The notes below the pieces were generated by a model, which was not told the DNA's origin, searched no databases, and saw only the letters and a list, made by a program, of their open reading frames with translations. Position numbers and translations under genes: made by a program. From Scytalidium lignicola (taxonomy: Eukaryota; Ascomycota; Leotiomycetes): DNA of 64,000 bases. Positions 11,966 through 22,134 of the stretch are shown in pieces. Every line of letters begins with the position of its first letter. Position 1 is the first letter of the stretch. The stretch lies in NCBI GenBank assembly GCA_002812745.2, contig NCSJ02000052.1, forward strand, positions 62,001 to 126,000, written 5' to 3'.

Positions 11966-12229
11966 TTTCACCGTTAAATTATTCACAGTTTGTGCTATAG
12001 TTAGTTACTAGGTCTATGTGCTGTATTGCTTGAGTGATCTGGTGAGGGGTCACTGATAGGAGCCTTATCGGAGTGCTACGCGAAGCAAGGCTGACACGAG
12101 GCTGAAGATTGCCCCGCTACTCAGAATGGGAAGTCAAGTTCAATCTTTCAAATCTGTTTCTTTAAACCATTCATTTGCAAGTTATATTGGACGCTATTGA
12201 TACAAGTAATCACACAGATTCTACCTCCT

Positions 12230-14123
12230 TTACCAGCGGAACCAACCACGTGTGGTTTGCTTTACTACCTGTAGCAGAGTTTCTGGAGCTTGCCTCCATC
12301 GATACAGCACCAAACACCCACCTAGTATTATTGGGCTAGCTACCAATCCAGAAAATGCAGTCAGTAAAATCTTTCCCTGTCGCTGAGTCCGCTTAATAAC
12401 TTCCGAATATCTCTGATTGCTAAAGCTGACTCTTGAATACTGCGTTTGCCAGCCGAAGCTGGGGAAATACAAGCTCGCATACTCCTCCAACTTCTTTCGT
12501 AATTTATATACCGGAGAGACAACCGAGGCTCTCATTTCAATGTAATTTTGCAATGCTAGGTCATTGATGGCGTAGAGGTCAGTGGTTCGGAAAGCTGAAT
12601 ACTCGGCGAGCGCTTCTGCTCGTTTGCGCTTAACAGCTTCGAGATCAACTTCTGCTATATTCTCTTGTAGATCACTTCTGTCCAAAAATGAGAATAGTAC
12701 TCTCACATCCTCCATACCAGCATTCATTCCTTGACCATAGAATGGGACCATCGCATGAGCTGCATCACCGACAATCACCACTGAGTCGGCGTAATGGTAG
12801 GGATGACACTTGATACTTATTAACGGAAGGTGAGGGTTTGTTTTAAATGAAGATATAAGTGCCTCGGATGGGATAAAACTAGTAACTCCCGGAAAATGGG
12901 TATCAAAGAAGGAAGGAACAGAGCCGGGATCTTTTTCAAGCTGTGTGTAGTATGCCGCAGGCATGAAGAGAGTGCAGACAAATGAGCCACCCTTGAGAGA
13001 TATTAGTGGCAGGATTTCAAGAAAACTGAGAGGAATAGTACCAGACTAGGAATGGCGATGAACATAAATTCTTTTCCAGGCCAAATGTGGAGGTGATTTG
13101 GAGACATTTTAAATTGCGTATTTGGATCATCAACACCTCCAGACTCATTAGGTAGAACTTCGAATTCACACCATAGTGTGTCGATGTATTCTTGTTGATA
13201 ATTCATTCGAGTGTACTTCATTAAATGGTATCTGGTTGCTGAATGTGCGCCATCTGCCCCAATTAGGAAATCGAAATCGATCTCAATCTCAACTCCTCTT
13301 ATATCTGAAGTGGATTGTGAAGACATGGGGGATGATGACTCAAACCATGCTTTATGATTTTTGAAATCAGCTCCAGTTAATTTATGATTGAAAAAGAACT
13401 TCACATTATCCAACGATTCTAACTCGTCAAGTAAACGCCTATTGAGACCGCCACGGTCGACTGCGAAGATAGTCTCGGTGCCTGTTAGTAATCACGTTAA
13501 CAGAAGAAGGCAGAGGTTATACTCTTCCATAAACGTCATAATCTTGAGGAGACTGATAAAAGTTCCCTGATAAATCTTTGCCATGAATCATTCGACCGCG
13601 CATAGGAAGAGTTTCGATCATGATGCCTTCTAAAAGTGCAGGTCGGCCTGACTGCTTCATCGCGTTGATACCACGCTCCGAAAGAGCAAGATTAATAGAT
13701 TTGGTGAAGTTAAGAGGAGTGGTGGCAGGATCACGAAGATCTACAGACCCCCATATTAGAGAAATATAGTTAAACCGAAAGCAATCAATTAAAGGAGTTG
13801 ACAGTAACTGCAAAAGTTCATGTCACATCCATGCTGACTGAAAATGAAGAGAAATTAAACCTATGTTTAACCCTATGAGATGGACATTTAAAACCACTAG
13901 TAATATGGTGTATAAAGGGCTTTCATAGGTTGAAAGTTACACAACATCTTCAAGAACCGAGGACAAAGCAATTGTTATATAGACGGGAGCTTTAGAACGT
14001 ACCACCCCTTAATTCGTAGACTTCTACATCGTGCCCTCGTCGTGCTGCATAGAGCGCTGCAAGAGCACCGACAGGTCCAGCCCCAACCACTACAGTCTTT
14101 TGCCGTTTATTGTTCGGCGCCAT
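12230..14123 (-). CDS. bna4: Kynurenine 3-monooxygenase (BNA4/KMO)
   Basis: FAD-dependent hydroxylase that converts L-kynurenine to 3-hydroxykynurenine with NADPH and O2, in de novo NAD+ synthesis from tryptophan, on the mitochondrial outer membrane. Exons 14123-14003, 13740-13523, 13473-13042 and 12991-12230 give 510 residues. The Rossmann motif [14 protein letters not shown] is at 11-24. [17 protein letters not shown], the DG-like [14 protein letters not shown] and [21 protein letters not shown] follow in order. A hydrophobic C-terminal helix ([17 protein letters not shown]) would anchor the enzyme. Intron 1 is 262 nt, several times longer than its neighbours. The others are 49-50 nt. The second acceptor was chosen (CACCGAG/ACT) because it restores [13 protein letters not shown]. 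Confidence 0.93.
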
Positions 14124-14457
14124 AAGTCTCTGTTTTGTATAATGGAGGAATTGTCACATCACGCCTTGACTCTTGGGAATTTTAGGACGCCGAGGCCCGC
14201 TCAGACATTTACTGATCAATAAGCACAACTTATCGTAGCAAATTCGCTTGTATCCGCCACTAATTTTGACCCCTACAGGTGCCCAGACACTCCATGCTGA
14301 TCACGCCCTTTCCTTCAACGAGGCTAGAGGCGAGAGCAAAGATAAATTTATTAAGAGCTCTGCACCGTTTAAGAGCGCAACATAAAGAGGCTACTTCCAC
14401 AGTTAACTTACCGACGATTCATAGCACAGCTCACGTTCCTGACTACGACCTCCAAGC
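14124..14457. promoter_or_regulatory. Divergent promoter of BNA4 and MAP1
   Basis: 334-bp spacer between start codons that point away from each other. No strong motif was recognised. Confidence 0.45.
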
Positions 14458-15957
14458 ATGGCAGAAGTAGGGGAAAAACGGAAATGTCTCGGTGTTGATT
14501 GCGAAAACGATGCTGGGAGTTTGCAATGTCCCACCTGCCTCAAACTTGGAATAAAAGATAGCTACTTCTGTTCGCAGGATTGTTTCAAGAGGAGTTGGGT
14601 AAGTCTACACTACGTTTACTCTACGACTGTTGCTGAGCTGTAAAGCAAAGCACTATATACAACTTGCATCCTCTGCCTTGATTTCAATTGTCCAAGGAGA
14701 GGAATCGGGATGCTAGTATGCCCGAGATTGCTTCTATATAATTCTGACGTCTGCATGCAGAGCCAACATAAGGCATTACATAAATCACAAAGTAATTTGC
14801 TCAGCAGTCTCTTTGTCCCTAAAGTCGTCTCTAAACCCGATCCAGATACCGGCCTCTTTAATCCCTTTCCGACCTTTCCATTCAGTGGCCCCTTACGGCC
14901 AGTTTACCCTCTGTCGCAAAAACGAGAGATACCCGCCTCTATACGACGTCCTGATTACTGGCAGGATGGTATACCACACAGCGAGAGAACGTACGGTGGC
15001 AGAAATAAAATCGATATCCTAGATAAGAAGGGCCAAGATGCGATGAGAAAAGTCTGCAGATTCACCAGAGAGGTTCTCGATGCCGCCGCCGCTGCTGTGA
15101 AACCTGGCGTCACTACAGATTACATTGACGAAGTTGTGCACAAGGCTTGCATAGAGAGAGATGTACGGCCTCGCTCATTATTAAAAGAGTTGGTTTGAGC
15201 TGACGCTGTTTAGTGTTATCCATCGCCACTAAACTATTGCCATTTCCCTAAGTCTGTTTGCACCTCCCCAAATGAAGTTATTTGTCACGGCATTCCAGAT
15301 CAACGAGTACTCGAAGAAGGAGATATTCTCAATATCGACGTATCACTCTACCACGGTGGCTACCATGGTGATCTCAATGAGACATACTATGTAGGCGAGA
15401 AAGCAAAAGCGGATCCGGATTCAGTTCGTGTGGTTGAAACTGCGCGAGAATGTCTAGACGAGGCGATTAAGGCGGTAAAACCAGGCGTACTTTTCAGAGA
15501 ATACGGCAACATCATAGAAAAGCACGCCAAATCGAGAGACTGCAGCGTCATCAAGACTTATTGTGGCCACGGTGTTAATACCTTATTCCATTGTTCACCA
15601 AACATCCCACATTATGCCAAGAACAAGGCTGTGGGTGCTGCAAAGGAAGGCATGTGCTTTACAATAGAGCCAATGATTGCGTTAGGGACACATAGAGATA
15701 TGACTTGGCCTGACGATTGGACAAGCACAACTCGGGATGGGAAGAGGACAGCTCAGTTTGGTAAGTAGAGCCTTTTCCCCTGACACTCCGTGTGGTCGTT
15801 CTTTAGGGTTCATAGCTGACCTGAGATAGAACATACCCTTCTGGTTACTGCCGATGGAGTAGAAATTTTGACAGCTCGTCTCCCTAATTCTCCAGGAGGC
15901 CCAGTTCCCATGCCCGAATTAACAAACGGAGAAAAGAAAGTGGAAGTAACAGCGTAA
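14458..15957 (+). CDS. map1: Methionine aminopeptidase type 1
   Basis: Removes the initiator methionine from nascent proteins at the ribosome. Exons 14458-14598, 14761-15162, 15214-15760 and 15830-15957 give 405 residues. The N-terminal zinc-finger module has the CX4C/CX2C pattern [18 protein letters not shown] followed by CSQDC and a His-Lys rich end, as in eukaryotic MAP1. The pita-bread catalytic domain shows metal ligands in [19 protein letters not shown] (two Asp), [10 protein letters not shown] (His), FTIEPM (Glu) and FEHTLLVT (Glu). Intron 1 is 162 nt, rather long here. The last exon completes the EHTLLV strand, which shows that its acceptor is right. Confidence 0.95.
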
Positions 15958-16536
15958 TGATAGACGACCTATGCTCACGGTTATGGGAATATGCATTATG
16001 TAGTTATAGATAAAACTTAAGCCATCTACAGCTGGAAACAAAGTATTATGACACAGTAATGTCTTAATTGTCCTGCATGATGTGAATATTGTATGCGTGG
16101 GAAGCTTCCGTCTGTGTGTGATTCGTACGTAGCGTGGCTACATGTCAGTGGGCAAAATCAATCCTGATCTGTCTATAAGGTCCGTGCACACGTGCCCCAT
16201 TTCATCATCTGGCGTCCACAAACCCCAACCTCACCACAACAGCTTGACGATAGCTTCGAAATCTCCTCTTCGATCCTTTAAATCTTCCCTCTCAAGCTCG
16301 AGGCTTCTCCGCGCACTCGTGCGAATACCTATCACGTTAGGATACCTCCAGACCGTTGTGGCGACCACTAGTTCTAAAAATCCTTTTCGGCCGAGATCGA
16401 AGCTTCCAGCTCGTTACCTCATAACTGTTGCCTGTCGAAGTTGTAGCATTGCGCAACCCGCGGTAGACAATTGGACTACAGAAATTACATCATAATCTTA
16501 ATATAACGGACGTTATTATATTAAAAAGAAGTAGCG
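15958..16536. other. Spacer between MAP1 and ERV14
   Basis: MAP1 3' UTR and ERV14 promoter. A 117-codon open frame at 16142-16495 is basic and serine-rich, but it has no recognisable domain and ends 41 bases before the ERV14 start, so it is treated as leader or chance. Confidence 0.5.
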
Positions 16537-17281
16537 ATGTTGTCAGGCGAGGCATGGCTATACCTCTTTGCGGTAGTGATAAATGCCGTCAACTTGTTCT
16601 TGCAAGTTTTCTTTACGATTATGTACAGTGATCTGGAATGGTAAGCTATATCCTCTCAGGTTCCCTATTTTAATTAGCCTTTGACATCAAGGCTCTCGTT
16701 ATCCGTACCGTAGAGGCTAACTTAAATATTTTCACAGTGATTATATTAACCCCATTGATCTCTGCAACCGCTTGAACACATATATCATTCCCGAAGCTGC
16801 CGTCCATGGCTTTTTGACATTTTTATTCCTTATCAATGGATATTGGATCGCCCTTATTCTCAATCTTCCATTATTGGTATTCAATGCCAAGAAGTACGTC
16901 TGTCCCTAATTATTGATTCCTAACCGTTTCCCCTAATGTAGAGAGTCCAAAAGTCTTAAAACAGAACAAATGGCCTTGCTCTTTATATGAATTTTAGTTG
17001 ACATTTTAAACAGGATTCTTGACAACGCTCACCTCCTTGACGCCACCGAGATTTTCAGAAAACTCAATGTCCATAAGAGGGTGAGAAATCTGGCTAGCAA
17101 GAAAGATCTTGCATTGGCTGACACTATTTCTGTAGGAATCATTTGTCAAACTCGGATTCCACTTAGTCATGTTCTTCTTCTACGTAAGTTGCTCATTTAT
17201 GTGTATTTTGTAATACAGTTTCTAACAGATTACTAGCTTTACTCAATGATCGTAGCTCTCATTCGAGATGAGTCGAACTGA
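16537..17281 (+). CDS. erv14: ER-vesicle cargo receptor ERV14 (cornichon)
   Basis: Small integral membrane protein that loads transmembrane cargo into COPII vesicles at the ER. Five exons (16537-16640, 16738-16893, 17014-17080, 17136-17183, 17237-17281) give 139 residues, the family length. The sequence is near invariant with other fungi: VFFTIMYSDLECDYINPIDL, CNRLNTYIIPEAAVHG, LLDATEIFRKL, FHLVMFFFYLYSMIVALIRD. Three or more hydrophobic segments fit the cornichon topology, and the acidic-loop IFRKL region is the COPII coat contact. Because every exon is short, no single long open frame marks this gene and it is easily missed. Confidence 0.95.
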
Positions 17282-17800
17282 CTCAGCTCTAAGATTGAAA
17301 ATCGATATGGGCAAACTTCATAAACACAAATGTGTCGAAAAGGAGGTTGACTGGACTCACAAAGTGAAGTACTTTCAAGTTAGGTTTAATGGAAGCCATA
17401 ATCTTCCGCGCATGGTGGTTGTTGGTTATTTATACGGCGTATACTTTACGAATAGACATGATGAGGTGGTATAGTCGAGCTGGACTTGAAGGATTTTAGG
17501 CATTTTAGGCGCTTCTTAGTTGGAGGCGAAGGCGACAGATACCTGCCACGTTATACATGGTACCATGTCAACAGTAATGTTTGTGAATATTATGTAGTAC
17601 GTTTCTATCTCTCTGTAACCGTAACTCCCGATAACAAGTGAATGTGATCACGGTGAGAGTAAAGCCTCAATATGACCCCTCGTCACGTGCTAAGATGTTT
17701 TCGCAGCCTCTTTGCTCAGGCTGTCATTAATTTTCGACTCAGCACCACCACAACCACCAGCCTGGTTCAATCTAACATCAATCATAAACCCGCAGAGAGG
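17282..17800. other. Spacer and leader upstream of PRP17
   Basis: Contains a CACGTG box at 17684-17689 and an in-frame upstream ATG at 17672 that would add 43 residues to PRP17. The preferred start is 17801, so this stretch is read as promoter and 5' UTR. Confidence 0.5.
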
Positions 17801-19375
17801 ATGGCGGACTTTGGGGATTACCCGCCAAATATGGCGCCTCAAAACGCGTTAATAGTACGGGAAATAGCCGGTCCAGATCATGCCGTAGTTCCATATACTG
17901 CAGAAGACCTGTCTCGAGCAGCACAAGGTCCCGCCAACCCATTCAAAAATGAGCAGAGTCTGAAGCGCAAGGGGGTATTGACAGGCCACGCTGAAGAAAC
18001 ATACATGAGCGAGTATACATTTCGAAGTCAACATAGAGCAGTCCAGGGAAGAGGCCAGCATTTGAGTGGGGCGGCTGAGAAAGAGGAGGCTGCGCGGATA
18101 AGAGCGAAGAGGCAAAAGAAAGGTGATGCTACCGTCGTTGAAGGCGATCGTGCATATGTCGGACCTTGGGCGAAGTATAAGCAGGATGAATATGAGGTGG
18201 TGGAAGAAGGTGATATGGTCAGTGGCGAGGAATACGAGGAAGTTGAAGTAGAGGAAGATGAAGGCGTGGTGGAGAGTGGAACGGTGATGACTGCAGTTCC
18301 ACAAGCATTGGAACATCGAAAGCAAGCAGAGGAGCTTGGAGAAGAGACCACAACATTCCATGGAGAGTCTCCATACGACTATCAAGGACGGACGTATATG
18401 CATGTTCCCCAGGACCTGGATGTGGACTTGAGGAAGGAACCTGGCAGTGTCAAGAACTACGTGCCGAAGAAGTTGATATACACTTGGAAGAGTCATACGA
18501 AACCAATATCTCAAGTACGGTTTTTCCCGCACTCTGGACACTTGTTGTTATCCGGGAGTGCAGATACTACGGTCAAGATTTGGGATGTTTATCACCAGAG
18601 AGAACTATTAAGAACATACAGTGGTCATTCGAAAGCTATTTCAGATATCACATTCAACACAAGTGGAACACAATTCCTGTCATCATCCTATGATCGCATG
18701 ATTAAATTATGGGATACAGAAACAGGCACCTGCGTGAATCGGTTTACAACTGGGAAGACTCCTCATGTGATCCGTTTCAACCCTTCACCTGAGCACTCGA
18801 ACGAGTTCCTAGCAGGTATGTCGGATAAGAAGATTGTCCAATTCGATATCCGGACTCGAGAGATAGTACAAGAGTACGACCACCATTTAGCAGCAATTAA
18901 CACTATTACCTTCGTTGACGAAAACCGTCGTTTCATGACCACCTCAGACGACAAGTCATTACGGGCATGGGATTACAATATTCCAGTCCCAATCAAATAC
19001 ATTGCCGAACCATATATGTATCCTATGACACGTGCTTCTGCCCACCCATCGGGCAAGTACGTTGCATATCAATCATCGGATAACAACATCTTCGTCTATG
19101 GAGCTACAGATAAGTTCCGTCAAAACAGAAAGAAGGTGTTCAAGGGGCATAACAATGCCGGTTATGCTATTGATGTTGCGTGCAGTCCAGATGGGCAGTT
19201 CGTGGCTTCAGGTGATACGGGCGGGTATGTCTGCTTCTGGGACTGGAAGACGTGTAAGATGTGGCATAAGATGAAAGCTAGTGATGGAGCGGTCACCTGT
19301 GTGGAATGGCACCCCCAGGAGACTAGTAAGGTTGTAACTGCTGGGCTAGATGGAAATCTGAAGTATTGGGATTAA
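17801..19375 (+). CDS. prp17: Pre-mRNA-splicing factor PRP17/CDC40
   Basis: WD40 protein of the spliceosome needed for the second catalytic step. Intronless, 524 residues from the chosen start MADFGDYPPNMAPQ. The N-terminal part holds family blocks NPFKNEQSLKRKGVLTGHAEE and ESPYDYQGRTYMHVPQDLDVDL. Seven WD repeats fill the C-terminal two thirds, with HTKPISQVRFFP, LLLSGSADTTVKIWDVY and FLSSSYDRMIKLWDTETG easy to see. An ATG 43 codons upstream (17672) is in frame, but its extension (MTPRHVLRCFRSLF...) does not look like the family, so the start at 17801 is favoured. An acidic Glu-Val-rich patch lies near residues 130-160. Confidence 0.93.
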   Translation: MADFGDYPPNMAPQNALIVREIAGPDHAVVPYTAEDLSRAAQGPANPFKNEQSLKRKGVLTGHAEETYMSEYTFRSQHRAVQGRGQHLSGAAEKEEAARIRAKRQKKGDATVVEGDRAYVGPWAKYKQDEYEVVEEGDMVSGEEYEEVEVEEDEGVVESGTVMTAVPQALEHRKQAEELGEETTTFHGESPYDYQGRTYMHVPQDLDVDLRKEPGSVKNYVPKKLIYTWKSHTKPISQVRFFPHSGHLLLSGSADTTVKIWDVYHQRELLRTYSGHSKAISDITFNTSGTQFLSSSYDRMIKLWDTETGTCVNRFTTGKTPHVIRFNPSPEHSNEFLAGMSDKKIVQFDIRTREIVQEYDHHLAAINTITFVDENRRFMTTSDDKSLRAWDYNIPVPIKYIAEPYMYPMTRASAHPSGKYVAYQSSDNNIFVYGATDKFRQNRKKVFKGHNNAGYAIDVACSPDGQFVASGDTGGYVCFWDWKTCKMWHKMKASDGAVTCVEWHPQETSKVVTAGLDGNLKYWD

Positions 19376-19830
19376 AGATTAGTTCGAGGAATTGGGATTT
19401 TAGTTGTTAGTGGTGAGCTATGGCGTCTTGGGTGGGCATTCTTAAAACCTATGAGGAGTTGAAGGCACTGTAACTTTATCATAGTTGTGTGAATTAGAGA
19501 CTCTATCTGGTAGGACGATATGTAAATAGACCGGCCGTTTCCGGCTCAGATTCTTGCCTATCTAGTTCGCATATTCAAGTGTACAACATAATTTCTTCCT
19601 CTATTGTGTTTATCTACAAGTGGTTCCATTGGACAAGTTCCCCAGACAAATCTAGAGAGGAAACTTAAACTATACCAATATCACATCATATATTCACTTG
19701 CTTGAGAGGTCACAATATGATTGTACCATTCTTTACTTTAGATGTATCATCCCATAAGTAGTTCATAAAGTTTCATAAGTGTTTCAGAAGTGGCCTCGGC
19801 CCGTACTTCCGAGAATCAAACCAAAATCCC
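19376..19830. other. Convergent spacer
   Basis: 3' flanks of PRP17 and of the secreted protein gene on the other strand. Nothing else is supported. Confidence 0.55.
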
Positions 19831-21045
19831 TTAATCATGACCTATCAACCCAGGTTGAGGCGCGTTGTCAGGATTGGTATCAGCGCCATCGAATCCAAGC
19901 GCGGTGTTCCATGCATCAGCAGTCGTAACATCCTTCGTTCCCAACGCACTGATCTGTGTCTTGGCGGTGTCGCAGGCGGCCTTTGCAGCATCATTTGCCT
20001 GGCAGACGTTTGTTAGCTGATCACAGATTTTGTTAGTGATGATGTTAGGGTTGAGAGCCTCTTCTTGGCCTTTGTTGATTAGTGGATCAATAGCCTGAAA
20101 TGTGAATTCAGTAACTGAGCGACCATCAAGTCCAGCTTCGAATTTCATGGTTGGAACGCAGAGACCAAAGTCAAGGCCTGCGATGGTTGACTTTTCGACA
20201 CCGGATGAGGAAGAGGATGCGGAAGATGAGGCAGAAGATGAGGCAGAAGATGCAGCAGGTGCTACTGCTTCGGCTGATGTTGCAGCTGCAGCGGTGGTAA
20301 CAGTTAGGAAAGTAGTGGCTACGCTAGAAACAGAGCTAGCTTCAGCAACGGCAGCAGATGAGGCAGCTGGCGGAACAGAAGTGGCAGCCGCGTTACCTCC
20401 TGCTGGTGCAGAACCAGTAGAGCCATCCAAGGCCTGAGTAGTGAAGTTTGTGAACCCTTGAGCAGCCATGACATCGGCAACACTCAAGCCAGTAGCATCA
20501 AAAGGAGTGTCTTGTGACTGTGCTGAGAGAGCATTCTCAATATCTGACCCACCAACCGCAGGGTCAATGAGAGGGACAATTCCACGAAGAGCCTCAGTAG
20601 TAGGAAGGGTCGGATCACTACAGATGGACGGAATTGAGACGGCAAAGGGGTTGAAGTTCTTCTCCGCTGCCACGAGTCCAATTGCTGCCGCGAGGGCATC
20701 AGCACCCGTTCCAAGCTCTGAGATGATCAGATCTGCTTGTTGGAGCTGTGAACGTGTATTAACAAGCTGCATGGATATAGGAGACACGGGTCAATATATC
20801 TACCTTAGCACACGCATTAGCACCAGCTAGCAGAGTGCTGACAGTCTGTCCAGCTAAAGTTGCCGCTTGACCTGGCTGTCCACCACTCGTAACATCCTGG
20901 ATGGCTGCAATTGGGATCTGCTCTTGACCGAAACTAAATATGACCAGTCAGACTTGCAATTATATTACCTCGTGCATTAGTGTTGAACTTACCGGGCCTC
21001 GGCAATAGCCACAATGGCAGAAATGAGAACCGCTCTCGAATACAT
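19831..21045 (-). CDS. Secreted six-cysteine Ala/Ser-rich protein
   Basis: No named function recognised. Three exons (21045-20993, 20933-20804, 20766-19831) give 372 residues. The N-terminus MYSRAVLISAIVAIAEA is a clear signal peptide, and intron 1 interrupts the next codon, before FGQEQIP. A first globular block (residues about 20-170) is followed by a low-complexity linker of Ala, Ser, Thr and Val (about 175-255). A C-terminal block follows, with LDFGLCVPTMKFEAGLDGR, PNIITNKICDQLTNVCQAND and AKAACDTAKTQI. Six cysteines remain in the mature protein (in ANACAK, SICSDP, GLCVP, KICDQ, NVCQA, AACDT). There is no hydrophobic C-terminal tail, so it is probably released or wall-associated rather than GPI-anchored. 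It could be a cell-wall protein or an effector-like secreted protein. The promoter is purine-rich on the plus strand. Confidence 0.8.
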
Positions 21046-22134
21046 TTTGTGACAACTGAGAAATGATATTTGAAGAGTGTGAGAGTTTGTATGCAGTCAC
21101 AATGATAATGCCTTAGAAAAGAGAACGGAATTGGACCAGCCGTAAAATATAAACAGTGAAAGAATGTAGAGAAAGGAAACACAGTTCACAGAACTGAGAT
21201 GAAAGAAATGAAAGTAAAAGAGTCAAAATATCAATGAACCAAAGATGGAGAGACATCTTCTGAGAAAAACAGAGAATATTATATATCTCACCCGAGACGG
21301 TCCTCGTTCCTTGGCTAACGGCATCAACGTCTGAGGATCACCTCTTGACGCTGACCTCAGCCCATCATTCTCGCCCTAAAGCGCATCACAGACAGACTTC
21401 AAACCATGGGACGAACGGTCAGAGTCGCAATGCCGTTGGGAGGTACGGCCACTGGGGTAGATGCCAGACGAGTCTCACCCACCGGCTCATCCTGCTTTCT
21501 CTAGATCCTAAGGGTGTATCATCCTAACCCACTACCGCAATAGTCTGGAATGATTAGACGATTCGGATCGTATTACCGAGACAACAAGGCTATTCAATGA
21601 GGATTTGCGGCGGCTAGGATGAAGATCGAAGCGTAAGAGTAGACAGCGCGTAGAGGAAGTCGTCTCATGTTGGAAACCTCCATTGCTTGAGAAATGGAAG
21701 AAGGTGGATGTTGGAGCTCGGCGACGACGTGGTAAAGCGCCTGAAAGAGGCAACCGAAGTCTTGGCGTTACAGCTGATGGTTATGCTCGCGACGTTGCAG
21801 CTAATTGTAACAATTTCGTACCTCCTCGGCTCCTAGTCTAATTCCCTTCATACATTAAATGATGACAAGAACTCGCGGCATGAGAATTAATTACTACCCT
21901 ATAACAAACCGAGTCTCGAGTCCTCATTACTATTACGTTTACTAACCGGATGTTCTCGCCTGAAATCGAGGCCCCTCAACCAATCTCACTCACTTGGACA
22001 CTGAAAGAGAGACGTCCTCAACTGGGAATGTAATATGATCTAGCATTCATATGGTACTTCGTATTATTTAATATTTGCAAGATTAGCAACAAAACCGAAT
22101 TCCAAAGTCCTACTCTTTTTATAACCAGCTACGG
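21046..22134. other. 1.1-kb spacer, secreted-protein promoter and P450 3' flank
   Basis: The first 200 bases are purine-rich on the plus strand (pyrimidine-rich in the sense of the secreted protein gene), typical of fungal core promoters. 21290-21560 is more GC-rich. No domain-bearing frame and no terminal repeats were found. Confidence 0.45.

Noticed and set aside
12041..12060. Hairpin-like or terminator-like strings in spacers
   Set aside because: Polymerase II genes do not use intrinsic hairpin terminators, and no polyadenylation signal could be assigned with confidence.
16142..16495. 117-codon frame between MAP1 and ERV14
   Set aside because: Ser/Arg-rich, no domain, ends 41 bases before the ERV14 start. 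Treated as leader or chance.
17849..18541. 230-codon open frame antisense to PRP17
   Set aside because: Lies entirely within the secure WD40 coding sequence, has no recognisable domain, and is a shadow frame.
21290..21840. Possible degenerate mobile element left of the P450
   Set aside because: Composition shifts slightly but no terminal repeats, target duplication or coding remnant could be found.
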